Assembly: GCA_006503475.1 (NCBI GenBank)
Contig: RSEH01000123.1
Span: 62,001-126,000, forward strand
DNA length: 64,000 bases
Direction: 5' to 3'
Source: Stentor roeselii
Taxonomy: Eukaryota > Ciliophora > Heterotrichea > Heterotrichida > Stentoridae
The notes under the pieces were generated by a model. It did no database searches. It worked only from the letters and a program-made list of their open reading frames with translations, and had not been told where the DNA came from. Shown here piece after piece: positions 44,729 to 54,356 of this stretch. Numbering within the stretch: the stretch's first letter is position 1; the number at the start of each line of letters is the position of its first letter. Position numbers and translations under genes: made by a program.

Positions 44729-47191
44729 ATGGAATCAACAGATCGTCAAGTGAACATAAAGACCATTTCCGGAGAAGTAAAGTCCTTATCAGTGCCATGC
44801 TCAATATCAATTCTTGACTTCAAACAAAAAGTTTCCCAGCTTTTCAATGTTCCAGTCGATAAACAGCGACTTATCTGTTCAGGCAAGTTGCTGAAAGACG
44901 AGCAGAACTTGAACGATCACATCAAAGAAGATGGTCAAACAGTGCATCTGATGGTCAGAGCGGACCAACCGGCCGGGAGTCAGCCGGAGCCGCAGCGTCC
45001 TCAGCCCAGTCCTCAGCCGGCCAATCAGCAGATGCCTTTTCAACTTGATAGGCTTTTAAGCTCGATGGGCCAAATCATACCTGGAATGCAATATGTTGCG
45101 GGAGCACAGGGACTACCTGGAGCTCTTCACTTCAACCTTGGACAAGTTATTACTGGTCAGAACCAACCAGGACCTTTTCCACCTGCACAGTCGGTTCCTG
45201 TCTTTGGAGCTGGATCTCCGAGTGGCTCTTCTGTGAGTTCTGTTAATGTTACAACTTCTGCACATTCAGCACCTGCATCATCAAGGCCACCCGCTCAATC
45301 CGGGCCCGCAGGTGCATCAGAAGTCCCCAACAACCAAAACACAAGCCCAGGCCATCGCGCCCAGCCTCATGGTCACGTGCATCAAGGAGTTCACAGAAAC
45401 GTCGAAGTTTCTCTTCCATTCGACCGAGTCCACAACATAGGAAGCATAGTAAACGAGCTTCACGGAGGATCAGCGAGTTTTCCACCACCTCGAATGCCTT
45501 TGTTGCCATTTCAAAGGAACCCGATGACCTTATTAGGAGGTTTTTTGCATAATTACGAGTTCCAACTGCTGAGGTTTTTGCCTTTTATTTCAAGAGCGTC
45601 GGATTTGTTACAACGTGAGTCGCTTATGACAGACCCAAACGATCGCGCGCAATTGCAAGCGCTGGTACAAAGAGTAGCGGCAGGTTTGAACGAAATAACA
45701 GCAGCCACTGCGCCTGTAGCAGCGATGTTATCACAATTGCAGATTGGCCAGGCTCCAGGGCAGTTTAATTTGAGGATGGGTAACTTGAATATATCACAAG
45801 AAGTTCGAGCAGGTGGAAGTCAGCCCGCGCCTCAAGTAGTTCCAAATCCAAGCGCTTCAACAAACATTCCAACCTCATCCAACCCTTCAAACCCAGCGAA
45901 TCCAGTGAACCCATCAAATGCCTTAAACCCATCATCTCCAATGAATCCAGCGAATCCCATGAACCCCTCAGCTCCGCCTCCTTCAGGGGCAGGTCTTGAC
46001 CAAGCGAATCCTTTGTCAGGTCTGCTTTCAAGTCTCTTCCAAGGAGGTCTTCCAGGTGGCCTGCCAGGCATGGTCGGGTTGCCTCCAGGGCCCTCTCAAG
46101 GAGTTGTACAAAACGATGGAAACCCATTCGCAATGATGATGCAAGGCGGTGCTCCGAACCTCTTTTCAATGATGCCAATGTTTTCACAGATCCTAGGCGG
46201 AAACAACGGAATGACTCTAAGAGACATGATCAACTCACTTCAGATGCACGACGAAGAAGAAAGTCTTCCAATGATGGACTTTTTTTACAATCTGAGAATT
46301 CCAGAAGTAATGAGTCTGGCCTCAGGGAACTGGGAACCAATTGAGCAACAACGGCCCGCAGTGAGAGAAAACCTGATAAGGCTCATGGAAGGCGACAGTC
46401 CTGAAGGGCGACAACGAATTGTGCAGATTCTGCTGGACTACATACAGAGACAGTACGCCGTACCTGCCGAGTTCGTTGATAGAATGACTCCAGGATTCGA
46501 CCCGCAGGCGCAAATTGTGAGGATTAGTGAAAAGTGGCTCAGGAATCTCGTGGACCATGTCATGGACTACTCGGGAAATGCTTTTGTTCCGGAGTTTAAG
46601 AGGATGCTGCTTTTGCTCATTGGTAATTATACTTTTGATATGAGTCAGAATTTACAGGGTGGAATGGCTACTGTACAGCTTATGGTGCAGGCTCAGATGA
46701 GCACCGCACTTGGTAGGATCATACCACCTGAATTTGTGGGACTTATTCAGGGATTTATGGAAGGATTGATGAATAGTTACCTCTCCTCATCCAACTCTCT
46801 TTACCAGGACTATCTCAGCACAAACCGAGTTCAAGAAGAAGCTAAAGACAGCCAATCTCCTGCTGGAAGCCTCTTAGCGACATGGCAAGAGACCATTGAA
46901 AGAGACCAAAAAATTGAAATAAGGCCTCAACCTCCATTTAGCAGAAGTTACTTATCAAGTGACCTCTTTTCCCAAGGCTCTTCAAACACTCCTGAACTAC
47001 AGTCGATATTCATCACAACTCTTAACTCAAGTGTCACTGAAGCTGGAGCAAGTCTTGATGCTCAGAATGTTCCTTCAGAAGTGGTTCAAGAATTCATTAG
47101 GAACTGGAGTTTGGGAGTCAGGGAAAGGATAAGGAACGACTCGGATTTCAGAAGTGGAAGGTTTGAAGCTTTGGATAGACTTCGTAAATAG
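44729..47191 (+). CDS. BAG6-like protein with N-terminal ubiquitin-like domain
   Basis: This 820-residue protein starts with a ubiquitin-like domain (about 6-78: VNIKTISGEVKSLSVPCSISILDFKQKVSQLFNVPVDKQRLICSGKLLKDEQNLNDHIKEDGQTVHLMVR). A long Pro/Gln/Ser-rich stretch follows with a low-complexity NPSNPANPVNPSNALNPSSPMNP block at about 380-410. Two helical modules (LLQRESLMTDPNDRAQLQALVQRVAAGLNEI and later MLQGFMEGLMNSYLSS) recall BAG6. BAG6 captures hydrophobic substrates for proteasomal degradation or tail-anchored insertion. Ubiquilin-type Sti1 and UBA domains are not visible, which argues for BAG6 over ubiquilin, but the BAG domain is also not obvious. Divergent from the phosphatase-like gene with an 18-bp gap. 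Confidence 0.75.
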   Translation: MESTDRQVNIKTISGEVKSLSVPCSISILDFKQKVSQLFNVPVDKQRLICSGKLLKDEQNLNDHIKEDGQTVHLMVRADQPAGSQPEPQRPQPSPQPANQQMPFQLDRLLSSMGQIIPGMQYVAGAQGLPGALHFNLGQVITGQNQPGPFPPAQSVPVFGAGSPSGSSVSSVNVTTSAHSAPASSRPPAQSGPAGASEVPNNQNTSPGHRAQPHGHVHQGVHRNVEVSLPFDRVHNIGSIVNELHGGSASFPPPRMPLLPFQRNPMTLLGGFLHNYEFQLLRFLPFISRASDLLQRESLMTDPNDRAQLQALVQRVAAGLNEITAATAPVAAMLSQLQIGQAPGQFNLRMGNLNISQEVRAGGSQPAPQVVPNPSASTNIPTSSNPSNPANPVNPSNALNPSSPMNPANPMNPSAPPPSGAGLDQANPLSGLLSSLFQGGLPGGLPGMVGLPPGPSQGVVQNDGNPFAMMMQGGAPNLFSMMPMFSQILGGNNGMTLRDMINSLQMHDEEESLPMMDFFYNLRIPEVMSLASGNWEPIEQQRPAVRENLIRLMEGDSPEGRQRIVQILLDYIQRQYAVPAEFVDRMTPGFDPQAQIVRISEKWLRNLVDHVMDYSGNAFVPEFKRMLLLLIGNYTFDMSQNLQGGMATVQLMVQAQMSTALGRIIPPEFVGLIQGFMEGLMNSYLSSSNSLYQDYLSTNRVQEEAKDSQSPAGSLLATWQETIERDQKIEIRPQPPFSRSYLSSDLFSQGSSNTPELQSIFITTLNSSVTEAGASLDAQNVPSEVVQEFIRNWSLGVRERIRNDSDFRSGRFEALDRLRK

Positions 47192-47203
47192 ATTAGAAAT
47201 TAA

Positions 47204-47752
47204 ATGGCTCTTAAGGGACAAACTCCTGATAATCCTATGAGGTTGTATGCTGATGGCGTTTTTGACTTGTTTCACTTTGGACATGGAAGGCTTTTTGAAC
47301 AGTGCAAAAAAAAATTTCCTTTTGTTTATTTGATTGTTGGAGTTGCTGGAGATGATGATGTTATTGCTCTTAAAGGAAAACCGCTTATGAATGAATTTGA
47401 AAGGGCTAAAAGTGTTGAACAATGTAAGTGGGTTGATCAGGTCATCTGTCCTTGTCCCTGGGTTTCAACAGTTGATTTTTTAGACCAAATCGGTGCAGAC
47501 TACATCTGCCACGACGACATTCCATATGTAATGGGTGCAGATGAGACAGGGGACGTGTACTACCCAAGCAAAAAAGCCGGTAGATTCCTAGCGACTCAAA
47601 GAACAGAAGGAGTATCAACAAGCGACCTGATAATCCGGATGATCCAAAAACGCGACACTTTAATGCAATTATCAAAACACAAAGAAACTTCAGGTTTCCT
47701 TCACTACAAGCAAAGTCTAAAAAAAGGTTTCAAAGCCCTTCAATCACTTTAG
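47204..47752 (+). CDS. PCYT1: CTP:phosphocholine cytidylyltransferase, catalytic domain only
   Basis: The 182-residue enzyme matches the catalytic domain of PCYT1: RLYADGVFDLFHFGHGRLFEQCKKKFPFVYLIVGVAGDDDV has the HxGH nucleotide motif (HFGH), then KGKPLMNEFERAKSVEQCKWVDQVICPCPWVSTVDFLDQIGADYICHDDIPYVMG and QRTEGVSTSDLIIRMI (family: RTEGISTSDII). It makes CDP-choline for phosphatidylcholine. The mammalian enzyme has a C-terminal amphipathic membrane-sensing helix and a phosphorylated tail; here the protein ends 30 residues after the core, so that control is absent. It starts 12 bp after the BAG6-like stop. Confidence 0.95.
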   Translation: MALKGQTPDNPMRLYADGVFDLFHFGHGRLFEQCKKKFPFVYLIVGVAGDDDVIALKGKPLMNEFERAKSVEQCKWVDQVICPCPWVSTVDFLDQIGADYICHDDIPYVMGADETGDVYYPSKKAGRFLATQRTEGVSTSDLIIRMIQKRDTLMQLSKHKETSGFLHYKQSLKKGFKALQSL

Positions 47753-47779
47753 TTTTGAATAAATTTCATCATAATAAAA

Positions 47780-49516
47780 ATGAGTCTTCTCTTCCGGATG
47801 ATCGGAAAACTCTCAGAGTATAAACGATTAGGAGCCTCTTCACTGATCGAAGCCTGTCAAACTCTGAGTCCAAAGTCTTTCATCGACTCTTCCGACTGCT
47901 CAGAGGCAGTCTCAGAGCTGATAAAGTACCAAAGAACGAATGCCCTGGTTCACAAAGTCGTCACTTCTCACTTCGAAAACACTTCCAAAAGCCTGACCCT
48001 AGAAAACTCCTCATGGAACGATATGATCTTCTTTCTGAACCAAGGACTACTCACCAGAGACATGCATGCAGTGGACTCAGCTGTCAGTTTGATGTGGAAC
48101 AACTTTAAAGATAAAGACTTTCCCCTTATGCAGGTATGTTCTAGGTAGATACTTCGGACTCTTATCTCCACTAAACCTATTGGAACATCGGAAAATCAAA
48201 AACTTTGGAGAAAGGTCGTCGCTGATCTGGCTTTTCATGCAATGCCTTTGAAATGGTCACCTGAGGAAGCGAAACAGTTTTTGAAATTTTATGGAAAGTA
48301 CCCTGAAAATTTCGTGAATCTTGTCAAGTACTCGATTTTATACATGGAGGAAAAAATTACCCCGATTTCTATAAATTTATTCAAAATCGATCAAGCTGAA
48401 CAAAAAAAACTCATTGAAAATAATCTTGAAAATATATCCATATTCGAGGAGTTTTATGATGATAATGAAAATGAGTACAATGAATTGAAGAATATTATCA
48501 ATAGAAAGGTAAGAGAAAGTAATATAAGATCAACAAAAAATTTAAACCTTAAAAAGATCTTAGGGAGTGAGATCTATGAAAGAGCAACTAAATTGTTTCA
48601 AAAGTATCAGAACATATATCAAAGTATGGAAGATTCGAGTGAATTAATGAGGCCTAATAAAAATAAAAATGAAGATTATGAAGATATCTTAATGGATATC
48701 AGAAATTTTTTTCAAGATTTACCTAAAAACACTAAATATGACCAAATAAAAGAATACTCTGATCATGAACTTGTACAAGAAGCTTTTCTATTATCTAATC
48801 CTCAAGAGAAAGATCTAGAGAAACTTGAAAAATGGTTTGAAAGCATTGTGAACACTAATAAAAGAGTTTATATCTCATCAGAAGTCATGGTTTATATCAT
48901 ATTAGCTGCCATAAATAACAACAATGACAACTTTCTTGCTTTTTTATATAAAAACTATAAGCATTTCGCCGATGCTCCTCTTCACCCATTGCTCTGTGTT
49001 GAAATGATAAGGATTATAGCCGAGTCGGATGTTGAAGGGGAAAGGTCCACAGCAGCCATAAATTTTATTTCAACCTGCATGCTAACCTTGGAAACAGATT
49101 CTCAAGGTCCTTTTGATTTAATTTCAGTTTCAGAGAATCTCCTCAGATGTTTTATTAAAGATCAACGTAACAACGATGCAGCAACTGTAACTTTTAAATA
49201 GCTTTTAATCAAATTAGTCAATTTTGACTATGATATTCCTGAGGATATCGTCAATTATTTCGATAACTACTTTCGCAAAATTCAATGCTTTGAAGGACTG
49301 AATTATTTAAAAAACTTGAATATGCCAATCAATAAAAAGATAGAACTCATTAAATATCTTCAAGAACAAGATCAGCTTATTAAGGCCGGAAAAGTGAATC
49401 AGATAACAAATCTGAGTCAATTTAATTTTAGTGATGATTGTGAATTTTTGGCTGAATATTTCTGGGTGAAAGATAGCTATGAGTTTATACCTAATGATCA
49501 GAAAAACGATGAATGA
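47780..49516 (+). CDS. three-exon protein of unknown function, helical
   Basis: Exons 47780-48133, 48149-49186 and 49202-49516 give 568 residues. It starts MSLLFRMIGKLSEYKRLGAS and is helical throughout; repeated short helices (SAVSLMWNNFKDKDFPLMQ, LFQKYQNIYQSMEDSSELMR, VMVYIILAAINNNNDNFLAFLYKNYKHFADAPLHP) suggest an alpha-solenoid, perhaps of a mitochondrial or translation-associated type. The N-terminus is basic and amphipathic, possibly a targeting sequence. Codon use shifts sharply near 48,370: the first 200 residues use a mixed code, the rest is very AT-rich. The function is not recognised. Without the two introns this locus would look like three separate short genes. Confidence 0.72.
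48134..48148 (+). other. 15-nt intron 1 of the three-exon gene
   Basis: GTATGTTCTAGGTAG, phase 0, ending in in-frame TAG. Removal joins DFPLMQ to ILRTLISTKPIGTS. Confidence 0.9.
49187..49201 (+). other. 15-nt intron 2 of the three-exon gene
   Basis: GTAACTTTTAAATAG, phase 0, ending in in-frame TAG. Removal joins NNDAAT to LLIKLVNFDYDIPEDIV, which continues to the stop at 49516. Confidence 0.9.
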
Positions 49517-49529
49517 CTAAATTTTTAGA

Positions 49530-50039
49530 TTAGATAAATAAAGCTTTTAATAAGACTTCAGCCACTGGATGACACTTCAACGTAAATAAAAGATCTGTCT
49601 TTGATATCGGCGTCCTGTCGTCGAGGTTTGATTTGCATTTACCTGTGTATATTCCATTAGACTCAGTCAGATATGAGATGATGTCGTAACCCTGAAGAAG
49701 ATCTTTCATGTTTTTATATTTTGTGAGCACTTCGTAGTACTGTTTACAGTCCTGATAAAAGTAATGAGGAAAATTTAAGTGGTCATAGGAAAATTTAATT
49801 GAACTGTTTTTTAAACATTTCCATGGTGTGTTGTAAAAGAAGGGAGTTTTTAGGTTTCGATCGTGATAAAATATTCTACGAGCCTTTGGAAGTTTTTTTG
49901 AATATTTTACAACCTTTTTGAACTTTTTTTTTAGTTTTTTCATCATCTCTTTATTCAGAGACTCTTGGTGAGGAGGAATGGAAGTTTTTATGTACTGATA
50001 TTTTCTTTTCAAGGGTCGAAAGCAGATGAAATCAGACAT
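49530..50039 (-). CDS. basic protein of unknown function
   Basis: A 169-residue protein, MSDFICFRPLKRKYQYIKTSIPPHQESLNKEMMKKLKKKFKKVVKYSKKLPKARRIFYH..., strongly basic in its first 60 residues, with a Tyr/Phe-rich middle (FSYDHLNFPHYFYQDCKQYYEVLTKYKNMKDLLQGYD) and a helical end. No domain recognised. It converges on the three-exon gene with a 13-bp gap and is divergent from the TPR gene with 70 bp between starts. AT-rich like its neighbour. Confidence 0.5.
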   Translation of the reverse strand: MSDFICFRPLKRKYQYIKTSIPPHQESLNKEMMKKLKKKFKKVVKYSKKLPKARRIFYHDRNLKTPFFYNTPWKCLKNSSIKFSYDHLNFPHYFYQDCKQYYEVLTKYKNMKDLLQGYDIISYLTESNGIYTGKCKSNLDDRTPISKTDLLFTLKCHPVAEVLLKALFI

Positions 50040-50109
50040 TTATATTATACTAGAAGCTAAATTTTTTAGTTAAGTTGAATCCAAAGACTTCTGTAAACCT
50101 TGTCATAAT

Positions 50110-52032
50110 ATGGGATGCACTTCAAGCAAGAGTGAAAGTCTAAGTCAAGACGAAAAAGACGCTGATGCAGATTTCTATCTCGGAAACTATTCCCAAGCCT
50201 CTAAACTCTACAAAAAATGCTTGAAACGTCTAACAAAACCTTCAGAAGAAGACGAGTTGAGAGTTCTCAGCAAGCTCGGAATGTGCCAATTGAAAAAAGG
50301 CGAGTCAGACAACGCTCTTAAGTCATTTAAAAGCTGTGAAAGACTAATAAGACACTCAGAATCATTAGAATCAGCAAAGCTTTTCCAAAACATCGGCCTT
50401 TGCTTCATAAAACTTGCAGATCACAGCGAAGGCCTGGTTTATCTCGAGAAGTCTAAATCGATATTAGAAGAAAACCTGGAAAAAACCAGTCCAGAAGTGG
50501 CTCAGGCTTACTTTTACATCGCTGGCTGCTACAAAGAACTAAAAAAAACACAAGAAGCCCTCGCCATGTATCAAAGGGCAAAAGGAATTTACCAGAACTC
50601 GCTTGACAAGAACTCAGGAAGCCTGGCTTTTATCGAAATCGCCATCGGGACCTGTTGTGTTGACCTTGGAAATTTCTCTGAAGCGATAACAGCCTTTTTG
50701 CAAGCGATCTCTATCAATGAAAAGGGAAAAGTCAAGAATATCGACCTGGAAAATCTTTATCAAAACATCGGCCTCTGTTATCAAAGAATGGAAATGAATG
50801 AACAGGCCCTTGAATTTTATCAAAAAGTTGAAAAATTTTATGAGAATGGAGAAAAAAGTTTCAATCTCTGCATCATTTATGAAAATATTGCAAAATGCCA
50901 TAAAAACCAAGAAAATTACTCGAAAGCTTTGGAATTTTATAAGAAAAGTTTAAAAATCTGTTCAGAAGTCCTTCCGAAAAACTCCTCAGAACTTGTTCAC
51001 CTCTTCTGCGAGATCGGTAACTGTTTCGAGAACCAGCAAAATTTTGAAGAAGCTTTAAACTTTTACAACCGTTCCTTACAAATCACTGAGCATCTCACTC
51101 CTAAAAGCGAAAAACTCGTAGAGATCTATTCAAGTCTTGCATCATGTTACCATTCCCTAGGAAAAATCGATGAAGCTCTTCTTTTTTACAACAAAACTTA
51201 CGACTCGATTCCAAAAGACTCGAAAAATAGTTCAAAATCATTGGCAACGATTTTTAATAGCATAGGGTCTTGTTACGGTATCAGCGGGGATCACGAAAAA
51301 GCTCTTGAATACTACGCGAAGTGCAGAGACATCTGGCAAACTATTCTACCGCCAAACGACCCGGACCTTGCAATGATCTTCAACAACATCGGCCTTTGTC
51401 TCAACAACCTTGGAAGGAACGAAGAGGCTTTGGACTACTACGAGGCCTGCATGCAAATAAGAGAGTTGACATTACCTGCGAATCATCCAGAACTGGGCAC
51501 TTTGTATAATAATATCGGCATCTGCTTTGATGACATGGGAAACAGTGAAGAAGCTTTGAAGTTCTATGAAAAATGCAAGGATATTTGGCAGGAAATCTCT
51601 GGAAATGAACATGATATGGGACTTATTTATTCAAATATTGGAAACTGCTACTTGGCACTTGGAAGGTCGAAACTTGCACTTGTCTTCTTTGAAAAATGTA
51701 AAAGTTGCTGGGAACAGGATAATAGAGAGGAAATTTCTGATACTTATTTTTCTATTGCTACTGCTTATTTTAATATGAGGAATCTGGATGAAGCTCTTGA
51801 AAACTTCAAGAGGGTTAAAAGGATGAGGAAAAAAACTGAGGTTGAAAGTCAGGAATACTTGTGTTGCTTGAATTGTATTGGAAACTGTTATTATGAAAAG
51901 ATGAATTTTTTGAAGGCTTTGAAGTATTTTAAGAAGGTTAAGGAGCAGGTTGAGAGCACGATTGAGAGTGATATTGACTTGGATCAGATATCGATTAGGA
52001 TTGCTGAATGTGAAGAGCAGGATAAAAATTAA
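50110..52032 (+). CDS. TPR-repeat protein with N-myristoylation motif
   Basis: This 640-residue protein is almost entirely tetratricopeptide repeats, roughly fourteen, about 40-42 residues apart. Each has the pattern LG.CY..L....EAL..YEK, such as IGLCYQRMEMNEQALEFYQKVEKFYE, IGNCFENQQNFEEALNFYNRSLQIT, IGSCYGISGDHEKALEYYAKCRDIW and IGLCLNNLGRNEEALDYYEACMQIR. The 42-residue spacing resembles kinesin light chain or NPHP3-type TPR proteins. The N-terminus MGCTSSKSE fits N-myristoylation at Gly2 and palmitoylation at Cys3. A membrane-tethered scaffold is inferred. The first ATG was used because Gly2 requires it. Confidence 0.9.
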   Translation: MGCTSSKSESLSQDEKDADADFYLGNYSQASKLYKKCLKRLTKPSEEDELRVLSKLGMCQLKKGESDNALKSFKSCERLIRHSESLESAKLFQNIGLCFIKLADHSEGLVYLEKSKSILEENLEKTSPEVAQAYFYIAGCYKELKKTQEALAMYQRAKGIYQNSLDKNSGSLAFIEIAIGTCCVDLGNFSEAITAFLQAISINEKGKVKNIDLENLYQNIGLCYQRMEMNEQALEFYQKVEKFYENGEKSFNLCIIYENIAKCHKNQENYSKALEFYKKSLKICSEVLPKNSSELVHLFCEIGNCFENQQNFEEALNFYNRSLQITEHLTPKSEKLVEIYSSLASCYHSLGKIDEALLFYNKTYDSIPKDSKNSSKSLATIFNSIGSCYGISGDHEKALEYYAKCRDIWQTILPPNDPDLAMIFNNIGLCLNNLGRNEEALDYYEACMQIRELTLPANHPELGTLYNNIGICFDDMGNSEEALKFYEKCKDIWQEISGNEHDMGLIYSNIGNCYLALGRSKLALVFFEKCKSCWEQDNREEISDTYFSIATAYFNMRNLDEALENFKRVKRMRKKTEVESQEYLCCLNCIGNCYYEKMNFLKALKYFKKVKEQVESTIESDIDLDQISIRIAECEEQDKN

Positions 52033-52183
52033 TAAGAATTGTTTTAATTTTTTAGTATTTTTACTTTAAGGTTACGGGTTCGCTAGTGAAAATAATTATT
52101 TAAAGAATATCATGGATTTTTAATTTTTGTAATTTCATGGAAATGCTAGAATTTCACATCCAAAACTAACAAAAATTATTCTA

Positions 52184-53638
52184 TTACACCTTCAAAGCTA
52201 ATTTCTTCGCCTTCAAGAACAATTTATCCAAAAAACTGGTATTAGAAACCATAGCTTCCAAGGCAAAATTTTTAGTATCAGCAAGTCCTAGCACCTGTCC
52301 AAGCCCTTCCGATTGTTGACTATTTTTCACATTCTCAGTCGCTTCCAGTATCCAACTCTCTTTATGTATCTCAATAAATTCAGTCTTAAACATCAAGTAC
52401 TTTAAAAAATCTTCTCTTTTCACTTGTTTCAAATACTCAGGGTCTTCCTTCATTTTCTTTACAAGTACCTGAATAAAAGTCTCAGCAATTCTTTTATTAA
52501 ATCTCGACTCCTGCAAAAAAACCTCTTTCTTCAAAGAATTTCTTCCAGTTAAAGATTGATTCGAACCACTTCGCGAATGGGTTCTTCGCGTTAAAGGCAA
52601 GACTCGACTAGTTGCAGGTGTTCTCGCCCTTGAAGAGCTGCTGCCTGAATCACAAATTTTCTCTATTCTCTTAAATCGACTGATTTTTTCTCGATGGTTC
52701 TCTTCAAGCACTCTAAACATTTGGCCAATTTCAGAAAGAAGCTGGAAAAGTTCTGGACTTTCGCGAATTTCTTCAAGTTTCAACATCGAAGATTGAATTT
52801 TCAGCTGATTTTCAGAAAATATCAGGTTTTTTCTTAGGTTTTCTGGTAGTTTTCGGATTGTTTGAGTGAAATTTCCAGGGTTTGATGAAAGATCCAGAAA
52901 AATTTCCCAGATTTTAGAGGTTTTTGAGGGTTTTTTTATGGTTGTTTCGATTTCACAAAGGCAGAAAAGGAGGATTTTCAGGCCTTTTAGTAGAGATGTA
53001 GAAGGATTCGAGACTTTTCGAAGAAGCTGTTTAAGAATTACTTGAATTTTTTTTTTGGAAAAGCGGATGATTGGAATAAAAAGTAAAGTTTCTGCTTCAG
53101 ACAAGGTGTTTGAACTTTTTATTAATGGAAAAGAAAGCCTGGTGTTACAGATAATCTCTTCAAGATAAGGCGATAAACTTTCAGGTAGAAAGGGTTTGTT
53201 GATCACCCTTTTGCACTCATTAAAAAAACTCTGAACTTTTTCAGCAGATTCTTGAAACCCTGAAGAAGTGCAAAACTGGAAAATCTCACCTTTTGTAAAC
53301 TCATCCAACTCAGTCCTCATCCTACTGCATTTCCAAAGTTTAAGTAAAATCACATCAAGACCTGGCAAGTCCCACTCAGCACTCGTTTTTCCCTGTTCTG
53401 AAAAAGTTTCAATTCGCTTCACATTCACTTCCCGTTGTTGAAAAGGACTTGATTTCAGAAAAGGGGACTGAGGACAAAGCGGCCAGTTTTCAATGTTAAC
53501 AACTGAGCTCTTCGAAGCCTTATGAAAGAAGTTCCTTGTCAGAAGCGAAGAGTTCTTAGGACTGTCCTTCATCAAAGCCTGCTGCAAAAGTTTTTTCCTG
53601 GTTTTTGGGACGATTTTGACAGCTGCGGGTTTATCCAT
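52184..53638 (-). CDS. helical protein of unknown function
   Basis: A 484-residue protein, MDKPAAVKIVPKTRKKLLQQALMKDSPKNSS.... It is helical with many Phe/Leu residues and short basic segments. The region about 330-375 is Ser/Arg/Thr-rich (SSSSRARTPATSRVLPLTRRTHSRSGSNQSLTGRNS), likely phosphorylated and disordered. No family recognised. The first part may form an armadillo-like solenoid (LLKGLKILLFCLCEIETTIKK, FLDLSSNPGNFTQTIRKLPENL). The starts of this and the neighbouring gene at 53652 are only 13 bp apart and divergent. Confidence 0.55.
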   Translation of the reverse strand: MDKPAAVKIVPKTRKKLLQQALMKDSPKNSSLLTRNFFHKASKSSVVNIENWPLCPQSPFLKSSPFQQREVNVKRIETFSEQGKTSAEWDLPGLDVILLKLWKCSRMRTELDEFTKGEIFQFCTSSGFQESAEKVQSFFNECKRVINKPFLPESLSPYLEEIICNTRLSFPLIKSSNTLSEAETLLFIPIIRFSKKKIQVILKQLLRKVSNPSTSLLKGLKILLFCLCEIETTIKKPSKTSKIWEIFLDLSSNPGNFTQTIRKLPENLRKNLIFSENQLKIQSSMLKLEEIRESPELFQLLSEIGQMFRVLEENHREKISRFKRIEKICDSGSSSSRARTPATSRVLPLTRRTHSRSGSNQSLTGRNSLKKEVFLQESRFNKRIAETFIQVLVKKMKEDPEYLKQVKREDFLKYLMFKTEFIEIHKESWILEATENVKNSQQSEGLGQVLGLADTKNFALEAMVSNTSFLDKLFLKAKKLALKV

Positions 53639-53651
53639 AGTTTAAATTGTT

Positions 53652-54356
53652 ATGAAAAATTTGAAAGACTCTCGAATCGACTCAATAAAAATAATGAAAA
53701 GACGATTATTAAAAAGCCCGATCGAGTTTTCAGCAGCTGAGACACTTTTAGTCCATCCTCGGCATTCAGAAAAGCCGAACCTGGAAATCCAAGTGACTCA
53801 AAACCCTCAACTCACAAGGAGACCGACGCCAGATTCTCTTCAGAAATCAATGAAAAAATCGCAGAGTGCTGAACTAATCAAAGTGCTGACAGAAAAAAAC
53901 CTGGAAATCAAGAAACTCCAGGAAGAAAATGGTTTACTTTCAAGTCAGTTAACTGAATTGACAGGAACAGTCAAGAGATACAAAAAGTTGAAAGGCATTT
54001 TGAAGAAAAAAAACCAAACAATTGACTTTTTAAGAAAAAGTAGCTTGAAAGGGTCAGGAGTGGAAGTGGAAATATTGAGAAATATGCCGAAAAGAACGAA
54101 AATACCGAGAGCTGGCTCTAGACTTTCAATTGACAGCGATCTTGGAAGTCTTGAACAACTCAGCTACCGACCGATGACAGCTGCGAATCGAGTCAGACCT
54201 CTACATGAAAGCCAGAAAAGTGAAAGTTTGCTTAGCAGACCCCAAATCGACCAGAAGCCGATTTTCGTTGGAAAATTCGCTGGAGAGATGCGAGAAACGC
54301 TTACAAGAACTGAAAAAATCCTGAAAGGATGGAAGCGAGTTACTAAGATTATGTGA
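53652..54356 (+). CDS. basic coiled-coil protein of unknown function
   Basis: A 234-residue basic protein MKNLKDSRIDSIKIMKRRLLKSPIEFSAAETLLVHPRHSEK.... A coiled coil lies at about 65-115 (SQSAELIKVLTEKNLEIKKLQEENGLLSSQLTELTGTVKRYKKLKGILKKKNQTIDFLRKS). The C-terminal half is Arg/Ser-rich with short motifs (RPMTAANRVRP, SRPQIDQKPIFVGKFAGEMRETL). No family recognised. The basic character suggests nucleic-acid or microtubule contact, an inference only. Confidence 0.55.
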   Translation: MKNLKDSRIDSIKIMKRRLLKSPIEFSAAETLLVHPRHSEKPNLEIQVTQNPQLTRRPTPDSLQKSMKKSQSAELIKVLTEKNLEIKKLQEENGLLSSQLTELTGTVKRYKKLKGILKKKNQTIDFLRKSSLKGSGVEVEILRNMPKRTKIPRAGSRLSIDSDLGSLEQLSYRPMTAANRVRPLHESQKSESLLSRPQIDQKPIFVGKFAGEMRETLTRTEKILKGWKRVTKIM

